The position numbers and the translations under genes are program-made. Source: CAZMVY01 sp964617875 (GTDB lineage: Bacteria > Planctomycetota > Phycisphaerae > UBA1845 > PWPN01). Taken from it: a DNA stretch of 64,000 nt. The stretch covers positions 1 through 64,000 of the forward strand of contig CAZUAI010000001.1 of the NCBI GenBank assembly GCA_964617875.1. Direction: 5' to 3'. Of the stretch, positions 17,973-26,147 are shown piece after piece. Each line of letters starts with the position of its first letter. Position 1 is the first letter of the stretch. The notes beneath the pieces were generated by a model, which saw nothing but the letters and a program-made list of their open reading frames with translations, had not been told where the DNA came from and did not search any database.

Positions 17973-19154
17973 TTATGAATTGTGCGGTTCCGACTGCCGT
18001 GCGTTGTGTTTCAGAACGGGTTGGGCGAACCCGAATGCCGGCGTCGTCATCCGTCCGTCGATCAGCACTTCGGCGATCCGCCGTGCCGCCAGACCGTCGC
18101 CGTAGACGTTGACCTCCCGCGCCATCGCCGCGTACGCCGCCGGGTTGGCCAGCAGCCGTGCGGCCTCGCTCACGATCCGGTCCCGCCGGGTCCCGACGAG
18201 TTTCACGGCGCCGGCGGCGACGCCTTCCGGACGCTCCGTCTTCTCCCGCAGCACCAGCACCGGCTTCCCCAGTGAGGGGGCCTCCTCCTGGATGCCGCCC
18301 GAGTCCGTGAGGATGAGATGGGCACGCGCCAGGAGCGACACGAACTCGCCGTACCCCAGGGGCTCGATCAGCCGGATCCGGTCGCAGCCGCCGAGGATGT
18401 CCTGGACCGGCCGGCGGACGTTCGGGTTGAGGTGAACGGGATAGACCAGCTGCACGTCCTCGAATCGCTCGGCGATATCGCGGAGGGCGAGGCAAAGCTC
18501 GCGGAACGGCTCTCCGAAACTCTCGCGCCGATGCGCCGTCACGAGCACGAGCCGGTTGTGATCGGCGCCGACTTCCTCCGGAAGCGGCTGGTTCGCGACC
18601 CGGTCGCGCATCCAACGCAATGCATCGACGACCGTGTTGCCCGTGACGAAGATCGAGTCGGCGGGGACCCCTTCCGCCAGCAGCGCGTCGCGGGCACGCT
18701 CCGTCGGCGCGAGGTGGTAGTCGGCGAGAACGCCCGTCACACGGCGGTTGATCTCCTCAGGGAAGGGCATTCGCTTGTCGCGGGTCCGCAGGCCGGCCTC
18801 CACGTGGGCCACCATCGCGCCGGCGATGTACCCGGCGAAGGCCGCCGCGGCAACGGTCGTGGTGTCGCCCTGGACGACGACGATGTCGGGCCTGAACGAA
18901 TCAAAGACCGGACGAAGGCCCAGAAGGAGCCGGCCCAGCAGATCGGTCGGATGCTGTGCCGCCTGCATGACCTGGAGATCGATGTCAGGCCGGATGTCCA
19001 CCGCCCGCAGCGTGTCGTCGAGCATCTGCCGGTGCTGGCCGGTCGAGCACAGAAAAAGCGAAACCTCGTCCGCCCGGTCCCGCAGCGCGTGGACGACCGG
19101 CGCCAGCTTGATGACCTCCGGGCGCGTGCCGAAAGCAACCAGAATCCGCTTCAT
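17973..19154 (-). CDS. wecB: UDP-N-acetylglucosamine 2-epimerase (non-hydrolysing)
   Basis: A 393-residue enzyme of the WecB/MnaA family, which interconverts UDP-GlcNAc and UDP-ManNAc in the cytoplasm. Typical features are FGTRPEVIKLAPVVHAL at the N-terminus, STGQHRQMLD, VVQGDTTTVAAAAFAG, HVEAGLRT, the LTDSGGIQEEAPSLGKPVL motif and LREKTERPEGVAAGAVKLVG. Length and motifs are complete. It is the first gene of the polysaccharide cluster and presumably supplies a ManNAc-type precursor. A minus-strand promoter is predicted about 75 bases upstream. Confidence 0.95.
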   Translation of the reverse strand: MKRILVAFGTRPEVIKLAPVVHALRDRADEVSLFLCSTGQHRQMLDDTLRAVDIRPDIDLQVMQAAQHPTDLLGRLLLGLRPVFDSFRPDIVVVQGDTTTVAAAAFAGYIAGAMVAHVEAGLRTRDKRMPFPEEINRRVTGVLADYHLAPTERARDALLAEGVPADSIFVTGNTVVDALRWMRDRVANQPLPEEVGADHNRLVLVTAHRRESFGEPFRELCLALRDIAERFEDVQLVYPVHLNPNVRRPVQDILGGCDRIRLIEPLGYGEFVSLLARAHLILTDSGGIQEEAPSLGKPVLVLREKTERPEGVAAGAVKLVGTRRDRIVSEAARLLANPAAYAAMAREVNVYGDGLAARRIAEVLIDGRMTTPAFGFAQPVLKHNARQSEPHNS

Positions 19155-19225
19155 GAATCAGCCCTGCGTCCAAGACCAACGCCGGTCGCGTGTCTGACGG
19201 ATCGTCCCTTGCCTGTCGAGGGCGT

Positions 19226-19254
19226 ATTGTACGACGCGTCTGGCGGGCGGACAA
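19226..19254 (-). promoter_or_regulatory. Predicted promoter of the polysaccharide operon
   Basis: On the minus strand TTGTCC (19254-19249) and TACAAT (19231-19226) are 17 bases apart. Start of transcription would be near 19219, about 65 bases before the wecB ATG. Confidence 0.45.
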
Positions 19255-19388
19255 GGACGACGTCGGCTCGCGTGCGATGGACGGACGGCGCCTTCTTCGC
19301 TCCGCGGTCCGGCCGCGCTTCGACACAATCCGCTGATCCGTGCATGGGGTCCCGGCCGGGCCCCGTCTTCGGACACGGCGGACGAACC

Positions 19389-19418
19389 TTGCAAGGATGG
19401 GGCTGCGTGCGGTATACA
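19389..19418 (+). promoter_or_regulatory. Predicted promoter of the FucP-like transporter
   Basis: TTGCAA (19389-19394) and TATACA (19413-19418) with an 18-base spacer, giving a leader of about 100 bases before the ATG at 19524. Confidence 0.45.
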
Positions 19419-19523
19419 GAGACATCGCCTCCCGACATCAGGCCGGCGCGGGAGGTGGCGACGAAGGTTCCTGCCGCCCCAACCCGTGGCGGCCGATCTG
19501 TACGCAAAGAGAGCCGAGAAAAC

Positions 19524-21530
19524 ATGAGTGACGCAAAACAGAGCATGTTCGTTGTGGACGGCAAGAACGTCCTGTTGACGTTCTGCCTGGTCAGCTCGCT
19601 GTTCCTCCTCTGGGGGTTCTGCAACGGCATGATCGACGTGATGGACAAGCACTTCCAGGAGGAGTTGCACCTGAGCCTCTCGCAGTCGGCCTGGGTACAG
19701 TTCGCGCACTGGATGGGCTACTTCCTGATGTCCATCCCCGCCGGCTGGCTCGCCACCCGCCTGGGGTACCGGGGCGGCATCATCGCCGGGCTTCTGCTGG
19801 TGGCTGTCGGCGGCTTCTGGTTTATCCCCGCCGCGAACATCAAGGAATTCTGGGCCTTCCTTCTCGGCGTCTGCATCGTGGCCTCCGGCCTGACGTTCCT
19901 GGAAACGGTGGCCAACCCCTACACCACGGTGCTCGGCCCGCCGCGATACGCCGCCACGCGCATCAACCTCGCCCAGTCGTGCAACGGTGTCGGCTGGGTG
20001 CTGGGACCGATCGCCGGAGGGCTGTTCTTCTACGGCACCGACGAGACCGGCCGAAGCACGGGCTCCGAGACGCTGTGGATTCCCTATGCCGGCGTCGGGG
20101 TCGTCGTCCTTCTCCTGGCCATCATCTTTTTCTTTGCTCCGGTGCCGGACATCAGGGCCAAGGACGACTATGACATCGACGGCAAGGACAACAACGGCGG
20201 AAAGGCGCCGGCGATACGTCAGGTGAACCGCGGATTGTCATTCGTGTTGCTGCTCGGCAATATGGGCGCGCTCTTTGGCGTCTTCGGCATGATTCTGTGG
20301 CTGGCCCTCGGTTCCATCGGGCTCGGCCCGCACCTCGTGGGTCTGGTTTCGGCGCTCCCGCTTCCGTCCGGGTTTGTCGTGACGGCCGATACCGCGCTGT
20401 TTTTGACATTGCTGGCCGCCGGCGGGGTGGGTCTGGCGGTTGCGGCGTTCTGGCTCATCGGCGTCACCAAACGGTTGTCGCACCACAGCGTCTGGTCCCA
20501 CGAACACTTCACGGGCGCCGTACTCGCCCAGTTCTTCTATGTGGCCGCCCAAGCCGGGATTTTCAGCTTCTTGATCAATTACATGACCTCGGAACCGCCC
20601 TCTCTTCCCCAGTCCTGGCTGAAACAGGACAGAAGCACATGGGTGGGCAGGCGGATGAGCGAATGGATTGAACTCAGGACGGCTTTTGTCGGGTCTGATT
20701 TCAAGGACACGGCGTCGTTGGCCGCGAAGCTGACGTCGCCGGCGGAAACGGATCCGTTGTCCGCTTACCTGGCGTCAAAGCTGTCCGACTCGACCCGGCA
20801 GACTCTGGCCCGGTTCAAGGCGGGCAGTGCCGGCGAGACGGCGGCACGGGTTGCCGTGATGCAGGACCTCAACACGCTGATCCAGGAAGAGAGCCTCTAC
20901 AGCCAGGAACGGTTCAGCGGAGTCGCGTTCCAGGAGAGCACAAAACAGTTGCTGGCTCTCGACGCCCAGATGAGAAATGAGCGGCGGCTAAACCGGTTGC
21001 TGCTGGCCGATGCCTATCCGAAGGAACTCTCATACCATGATGGCATCGTAGGCATCACCAACAAAGGGGCGTCCAATCTGGCGTCATTCGGGTTCATTTG
21101 CTTCCTCTTGGGGCGAGTCGTCGGGGCCGGTCTGCTGCGGCGGGTTTCCGCGCACAAGATCGTGGGCCTGTACGCGCTGTTGAACGTCCTGGCCTGTTTG
21201 TTGGTCTTCTGCAAGCTCGGCTGGCTCTCGGTGGCAAGCGTTTTTATAAGCTATTTCTTTATGTCCATCATGTTCCCGACCATCTTCGCCCTTGGCATCT
21301 TCGGTCTGGGCAACAAGGCAAAAGGGGCGTCGGCCTACATCGTCATGGCGATCGTGGGTGGGGCATTGCTGCCCAAGCTGATGGGGGCCGTGGCCGACCA
21401 CTATGACATGTCCCGCGGTTTCATTGTGCCGTTGCTGTGCTTCGTACTGATCGCCTTCTACGGCTACGCATGGCCCAAGCTGAGCCGCGCGGAGTCGCTG
21501 CACGGCGTCGGCGCGTCCGGCGGGCACTGA
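19524..21530 (+). CDS. MFS sugar transporter, FucP-like, with large insertion
   Basis: A 668-residue MFS protein; typical FucP proton:fucose symporters have about 430. The N-terminal half is canonical: LLWGFCNGMIDVMDKHFQE, then VQFAHWMGYFLMSIPAGWLA and SGLTFLETVANPY, the signature of the FHS family. The C-terminal half has TM helices from about residue 505 on. Between residues about 354 and 505, after the helix FFYVAAQAGIFSFLINYM, there is a soluble segment of some 150 residues (rich in Ser, Asp, Lys, Leu) not present in FucP. The start ATG at 19524 fits the family N-terminus; a much longer open frame upstream overlaps wecB and is noise. It probably takes up a sugar across the inner membrane. 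The insertion's role is unknown. Confidence 0.85.
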   Translation: MSDAKQSMFVVDGKNVLLTFCLVSSLFLLWGFCNGMIDVMDKHFQEELHLSLSQSAWVQFAHWMGYFLMSIPAGWLATRLGYRGGIIAGLLLVAVGGFWFIPAANIKEFWAFLLGVCIVASGLTFLETVANPYTTVLGPPRYAATRINLAQSCNGVGWVLGPIAGGLFFYGTDETGRSTGSETLWIPYAGVGVVVLLLAIIFFFAPVPDIRAKDDYDIDGKDNNGGKAPAIRQVNRGLSFVLLLGNMGALFGVFGMILWLALGSIGLGPHLVGLVSALPLPSGFVVTADTALFLTLLAAGGVGLAVAAFWLIGVTKRLSHHSVWSHEHFTGAVLAQFFYVAAQAGIFSFLINYMTSEPPSLPQSWLKQDRSTWVGRRMSEWIELRTAFVGSDFKDTASLAAKLTSPAETDPLSAYLASKLSDSTRQTLARFKAGSAGETAARVAVMQDLNTLIQEESLYSQERFSGVAFQESTKQLLALDAQMRNERRLNRLLLADAYPKELSYHDGIVGITNKGASNLASFGFICFLLGRVVGAGLLRRVSAHKIVGLYALLNVLACLLVFCKLGWLSVASVFISYFFMSIMFPTIFALGIFGLGNKAKGASAYIVMAIVGGALLPKLMGAVADHYDMSRGFIVPLLCFVLIAFYGYAWPKLSRAESLHGVGASGGH

Positions 21531-21558
21531 CAACAGAAGCGGTCGGCGATTCACGGGG

Positions 21559-21587
21559 TTGAGGCCGGGCCGCAGTTGGCCTACAAT
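21559..21587 (+). promoter_or_regulatory. Predicted promoter of the dehydratase-activase genes
   Basis: TTGAGG (21559-21564) and TACAAT (21582-21587), 17 bases apart, about 140 bases before the ATG at 21726. Confidence 0.45.
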
Positions 21588-21725
21588 AGGTCTCGCGTTG
21601 GGAAAGAGAGAAGCGCGACCGACGGCAGACGTTCGTTTGTATCCGCATTGTTAGTGGATGCAAACTTACGTCGGGACCTCGGGTTCGGTATTCGCCGCGG
21701 CGCGGCGGCGGAGGGACGGAATCGG

Positions 21726-24700
21726 ATGAGCATCTACCTCGGCGTGGACATCGGCGCGGTCGGCGTCAAGGCCGCGATTGTGCTCCCCAGAGATCAGGTC
21801 GAATCCATCCTCGGGCAGAACGGCACGCGGGCCGCCCTGCGGCTCCTGGCGCCGGAGGCAGCGGGCAACCTCGCCGTGCTCGTCGCCGACTATCGGCGTA
21901 CACGCGGCCGGCCGCTCGAAACGACGCGGCAACTGCTTGCCGAACTGGTCGATCACCTCGGCGTTGAGCGGATTGCCGGCCTCACGCTGACCGGTTCCGG
22001 CAGCCGGCTCGTGGCCGAGGCCTTCCAGGCCGGCCGATGCAATGAGTTTCAGGCGCTCGCCCGCGCCATGGACCTTCTCCACCCGCACGTGCGGACGGTC
22101 TTCGAGATCGGGGGCGAGACGAGCAAGTATCTTCGGCTCGAGCCCGACCCCGGCAGCGGGGCACTCGGCATCCTTGATTACAGCACGAACGGCGATTGTG
22201 CCGCCGGCACGGGGGCGTTTCTCGACCAGCAGGCCACGCGTCTCAAATATGCCGTCGAGGACATCGGCGGAATCGTGGACACGGCCGCCCGGGCCGCGCA
22301 GATCGCCGGCCGGTGCAGCGTTTTTGCCAAGAGCGACATGATCCACGCCCAGCAGAAAGGCTTCACGCCGCCGGAGGTCCTGCGCGGGCTGTGCAACGCG
22401 GTGGCGACGAACTACAAGTCGGCTGTCGTGAAGGGGCGAACGGCACGCGCGCCGATCGCGCTCGTCGGCGGCGTCTCGGCGAATACGGCGGTGGTCCGGG
22501 CGCTTCGCGAGGTCTTCGAGCTGAACGACGGCGAGCTGTTCGTTCCGCCCGGCGCGGAGTCATTGGCCGCGGTCGGAGCGGCGGCTGCGGCGGTGCAGAC
22601 GGCCGGCACCGACGGGGCGGCCCTGCGGAAACGGCTGGCCGAGCTGGTTTGCGCGAGCGAAGGCGGCGGGCGCGTGTTTCCGACGTCGCCGCCGCTGAGT
22701 CTGGATCGCGTCGTGCTGCTGCGCGACCGCGTCCCGCCGTACGAACTTCCCGCGAACGGAACGGTCATCGACGCCTGGCTCGGGCTCGACATCGGCTCCG
22801 TCGGCACGAAGCTCGTTCTCATCGACAACCGCGGCGACGTGATCCACAGCATCTTCACGCGGACGGAGGGCCGGCCGATCGAAGTCGTCTCGCGGTGCCT
22901 TCGCGAGATGGACGAGGCCGTCGGCTCGCGCGTCCGGGTCTGCGGCGTGGGAACAACCGGCAGCGGGCGCGAACTCATCGGCGAGCTGGTCGGGGCCGAC
23001 AGCATCATCGACGAGATCACCTGCCACAAGACCGGGGCGACGTTCATCGGCGACCGGTTGCTCGGCAAGCGCCCCGACACGATCTTCGAGATCGGCGGGC
23101 AGGACAGCAAGTACATCAGCCTTCAGCCCGAGGGCCGCGAGTCGAAAGACACGGTCGTCGTCGATTTCACGATGAACGAGGCCTGTGCCGCCGGCACCGG
23201 CAGCTTCCTCGAGGAACGGGCGGAGGAACTCGGCGTCGCGATCAAGGGCGAGTTCTCGCGGCTCGCGTTGAGTTCCGAGGCGCCGATCAAACTCGGCGAA
23301 CGCTGCACCGTGTTCATGGAACGCGACGTGAACACGTACATGCAACGCGGGGCGAAACGCGAGGACGTCATCGCGGGCCTGGCCTACTCGGTCGTTTACA
23401 ACTACATCAACCGCGTCGTCCGCGGTCGCGTGATCGGCGACTGCATCTTCTTCCAGGGCGGCACGGCCTACAACGACGCCGTCGCCGCCGCGTTCAGTAT
23501 GGTCTGCGGCAAGGAGATCATCGTCCCGCCGCACAACGCCGTCCTCGGGGCGATCGGCGCCGCGCTGCTGGCAAAGGAGAAGATCGTCGCGACCGGGACC
23601 GAGAGCCGTTTTCGCGGGTTCGACATCGGCCGCGTCGATTACGCCATCCGCGAGTTCCAGTGCAAGGCGTGCGGCAACCAGTGCGCCGTGCAGGAGTTCA
23701 GCGTCGAGGGCGAAAAAACCTACTGGGGCGACAAGTGCTCCGACCGCTACCGCAAACGCGCCAAGACCGACCGCAAGCCGATCATCCCCGACCTCGTCAC
23801 CCTGCGACGCGACCTGCTTCACGCCGACGACCAGGGCGACCCGCCGGGCGCGACCGTCCGCATCGGCATCCCGATGGCGATGTACTCGCACGACCTGTTG
23901 CCGCTGTACCGCCGGTTCTTCCGCGACTGCGGCTTCGCGGTCGTCTGCTCGAGCGAGACCAACCGCCAGACGGTCCGCCAGGGCCTCGACACCGTCGTCG
24001 CCGAGCCGTGCTTCCCCATCATCGTCGCGCACGGACACGTGGCCGACCTCGTCGCGAGGAACGTGGACTACCTCTGGATCCCGAACATCCTCTCGGCCGA
24101 AACGAAGTTCATGGACAACGAGAGCCATGTCTGCCCCTGGGGCCAGACGCTCCCGTTCGTCATTCGCCAGGCGCCGATGTTCCGCGCCTGGCAGGGTCGC
24201 ATCCTCTGCCCGACGGTCCGCCTGCGCGAAGGGCCGGCCCATGTGAAGGAGGTCTTCGTCGGTGTGGCCACGAACCTGGGCGCGCGGCGCGACGTGGCCG
24301 AGAGGGCCTTCGACGCCGGGCTCCACGCGCTTCAGGAGTTCCGCTCCGCGTACCAGCAGGCCGGCCAGGATGCGCTGCACATCCTCGAGCGGACCGGCGA
24401 GACCGGCATGGTCATCGTCGGCCGCCCGTACAACATCCACGACCCCGGCGTGAGCCTGGCAACGGCAAAGAAGTTGCGCGACAACTACGGCGTGAACGTC
24501 ATCCCGATCGACGCCCTGCCGACCGCGGACATCGACATCCGCGACGTCAACAGCAACATGTACTGGGAGTACGGGCGCAAGATCCTCGCCGCCGGGAAGA
24601 TCGTCGGGCGGCACCCGAACCTCCACATCATCTACATCACGAACTTCAAGTGCGGCCCCGACTCGTTTGTGAAGGGTTTCATTCGCGCGGCGTCCGGCAA

Positions 24701-24887
24701 GCCGTTCCTGACGCTCCAGTTTGACGGGCACTCGAACGACGCCGGCATGATGACGCGGTGCGAGGCGTACCTCGACAGCAAGGGAATCCTGCGATGGTGG
24801 CGAAAGTCAAAAGCCAGGCCGGCGGCCGAAGTCTTGGAGGCCGAACTCTCTACATCCCGCAGATGGCGTACGCCGGTGCGAGGCTGA
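21726..24887 (+). CDS. 2-hydroxyacyl-CoA dehydratase activase-like protein, large
   Basis: A 1,053-residue protein with two ASKHA ATPase modules of the BadF/BadG/BcrA/HgdC family. Module 1 (1-275) has YLGVDIGAVGVKAAIV, FEIGGETSKYLRL and CAAGTGAFLDQQ; module 2 (about 350-615) has WLGLDIGSVGTKLVL, FEIGGQDSKYISL and ACAAGTGSFLEERAEEL. These Cys residues are where the homodimeric activators hold a [4Fe-4S] cluster. A Cys cluster follows (CKACGNQC...DKCSDRY, about 645-675), then a DUF2229 domain (710-935; IGIPMAMYSHDLLPLYRRF, EPCFPIIVAHG). Activases use ATP to inject an electron into a dehydratase or reductase. The start ATG has an upstream GGAGGGACGG. Its end overlaps the next gene by 94 bases. 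No dehydratase subunits are in the window. Confidence 0.85.
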   Translation: MSIYLGVDIGAVGVKAAIVLPRDQVESILGQNGTRAALRLLAPEAAGNLAVLVADYRRTRGRPLETTRQLLAELVDHLGVERIAGLTLTGSGSRLVAEAFQAGRCNEFQALARAMDLLHPHVRTVFEIGGETSKYLRLEPDPGSGALGILDYSTNGDCAAGTGAFLDQQATRLKYAVEDIGGIVDTAARAAQIAGRCSVFAKSDMIHAQQKGFTPPEVLRGLCNAVATNYKSAVVKGRTARAPIALVGGVSANTAVVRALREVFELNDGELFVPPGAESLAAVGAAAAAVQTAGTDGAALRKRLAELVCASEGGGRVFPTSPPLSLDRVVLLRDRVPPYELPANGTVIDAWLGLDIGSVGTKLVLIDNRGDVIHSIFTRTEGRPIEVVSRCLREMDEAVGSRVRVCGVGTTGSGRELIGELVGADSIIDEITCHKTGATFIGDRLLGKRPDTIFEIGGQDSKYISLQPEGRESKDTVVVDFTMNEACAAGTGSFLEERAEELGVAIKGEFSRLALSSEAPIKLGERCTVFMERDVNTYMQRGAKREDVIAGLAYSVVYNYINRVVRGRVIGDCIFFQGGTAYNDAVAAAFSMVCGKEIIVPPHNAVLGAIGAALLAKEKIVATGTESRFRGFDIGRVDYAIREFQCKACGNQCAVQEFSVEGEKTYWGDKCSDRYRKRAKTDRKPIIPDLVTLRRDLLHADDQGDPPGATVRIGIPMAMYSHDLLPLYRRFFRDCGFAVVCSSETNRQTVRQGLDTVVAEPCFPIIVAHGHVADLVARNVDYLWIPNILSAETKFMDNESHVCPWGQTLPFVIRQAPMFRAWQGRILCPTVRLREGPAHVKEVFVGVATNLGARRDVAERAFDAGLHALQEFRSAYQQAGQDALHILERTGETGMVIVGRPYNIHDPGVSLATAKKLRDNYGVNVIPIDALPTADIDIRDVNSNMYWEYGRKILAAGKIVGRHPNLHIIYITNFKCGPDSFVKGFIRAASGKPFLTLQFDGHSNDAGMMTRCEAYLDSKGILRWWRKSKARPAAEVLEAELSTSRRWRTPVRG

Positions 24888-26089
24888 TGGCCGCATCGTT
24901 CCGGTCGATCGGAATCGACGCGACCGTCTCGCCCGATTCCGACACCCGAACGCTCGAACTGGGCGGCCTTCACAGCAGCGGCGAGGAATGCCTGCCGCAC
25001 AAGGTGACGCTCGGCGACTTCCTCAAGGTCTGCCGTGCGCCGGGGTTCGACCCCCACAAAACCGCCTTCCTCATGCCCACGGCGCACGGCCCGTGCCGCT
25101 TCGGGCAATACGCCCCGTACCTCGACCAGCAGCTCCACGAAATGGGCTACGGCGACGTCGTCGTCGTCTCGCCGTCAAGCGACAACGGTTACGACGGCAT
25201 CGGCGAGCACGCATCGGAGCTGACGCGGATCGTCTGGATGGCTCTCGTCTGCGGCGATATCGCGCTGAAGTTCCTGCTGAAGACGCGGCCGTACGAGACC
25301 CGCGCAGGCGACTCGGACGAGGTCTTCCGCGAGTCCGTCGAGGCGTTGGGTGAAGTCCTCGCCAAACCGGCGGTGCCCGTGAAGCGGCGGCTCGCCGAAC
25401 TCACGGCGGGCGTGACGCGGATGCGCGACCGGTTCCGCGCCGTCCCGGCCAATTACGTCAAGGGGCGTCCGCTGATCGGGCTGGTCGGCGAGATCTTCTG
25501 CCGACTGAACACGTTCAGCAACGACGATGTGGCCCGGCGGATCGAACGGCATGGGGGCGAATGCTGGATCTCGGACATCGCCGAGTGGGTCTGGTACACG
25601 AACTGGCACCAGAACAACAACATCATCCACCGCAAAGGTCGCCTCACGTTCGACTTCCTCAAGTTCAAGCTCAAGGCCCACGTCCAGCGGCGGTACGAAC
25701 ATGCGCTGCTCGCCCCGGTGGTGGAGGACTTCCGCGGTTACGAGGAGCCCCATGACGTCAGCGACATCCTCGAGCTGGCCGGGCCGTACCTTCCGCCGCA
25801 GGGGTGCCTCGGTGAGATGGTCTTGAGCACCGGCAAGGCGATCTATCTCCACGGCAAGGGCGCCGACGGCATCATCGACATCAGCCCGTTCACCTGCATG
25901 AACGGCATCATTTGCGAGGCCGTGTATCCATCGGTCAGTGCCGACCATGACGACCTGCCGATCCGGATCTGCTATTTCGACGGGGTAAACACGAACATCG
26001 ACCGCGACCTGGAGATCTTCCTCGACCTCGCCCGGGCCTACCAGAAGCGCAAGAAGCACGAACGGATCTATCCGGCATACTTTCGATAG
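24794..26089 (+). CDS. CoA-dehydratase activase companion (HgdB/COG3581-like)
   Basis: A 431-residue protein similar to the C-terminal section of long activases and to HGD-D type dehydratase subunits. Recognisable parts are TLYIPQMAYAGARLMAASF, SSGEECLPHKVTLGDFL, THGPCRFGQYAPYLDQQL (usually with Cys ligands for an iron-sulfur cluster), GLVGEIFCRLNTFSNDD and SPFTCMNGIICEAVYP. The conserved Cys residues (EECLP, GPCRFG, FTCMNG) are those expected. I start at the ATG at 24794; it overlaps the upstream gene by 94 bases in another phase. In many bacteria both parts form one chain of about 1,400 residues, so this is the split form. Substrate unknown. Confidence 0.8.
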   Translation: MVAKVKSQAGGRSLGGRTLYIPQMAYAGARLMAASFRSIGIDATVSPDSDTRTLELGGLHSSGEECLPHKVTLGDFLKVCRAPGFDPHKTAFLMPTAHGPCRFGQYAPYLDQQLHEMGYGDVVVVSPSSDNGYDGIGEHASELTRIVWMALVCGDIALKFLLKTRPYETRAGDSDEVFRESVEALGEVLAKPAVPVKRRLAELTAGVTRMRDRFRAVPANYVKGRPLIGLVGEIFCRLNTFSNDDVARRIERHGGECWISDIAEWVWYTNWHQNNNIIHRKGRLTFDFLKFKLKAHVQRRYEHALLAPVVEDFRGYEEPHDVSDILELAGPYLPPQGCLGEMVLSTGKAIYLHGKGADGIIDISPFTCMNGIICEAVYPSVSADHDDLPIRICYFDGVNTNIDRDLEIFLDLARAYQKRKKHERIYPAYFR

Positions 26090-26147
26090 ATCCTGAGCAG
26101 CTTCAAGACGAACAACGCCGCCCTGAAGCCACGTGGATGATCGCCGC

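Larger units (their letters stand above)
19155..19523. other. Divergent intergenic region, wecB / FucP-like transporter
   Basis: 369 bases between two genes that point away from each other. It contains a predicted promoter for each direction (annotated separately). Frames that stay open here encode nothing recognisable. Confidence 0.5.

Noticed and set aside
18318..19523. N-terminal extension of the transporter frame
   Set aside because: It runs antisense through wecB; the family N-terminus begins at 19524.
22560..24731. Minus-strand open frame of 723 codons
   Set aside because: Antisense to the activase gene, rich in Asp, Val, His and Arg without a domain.
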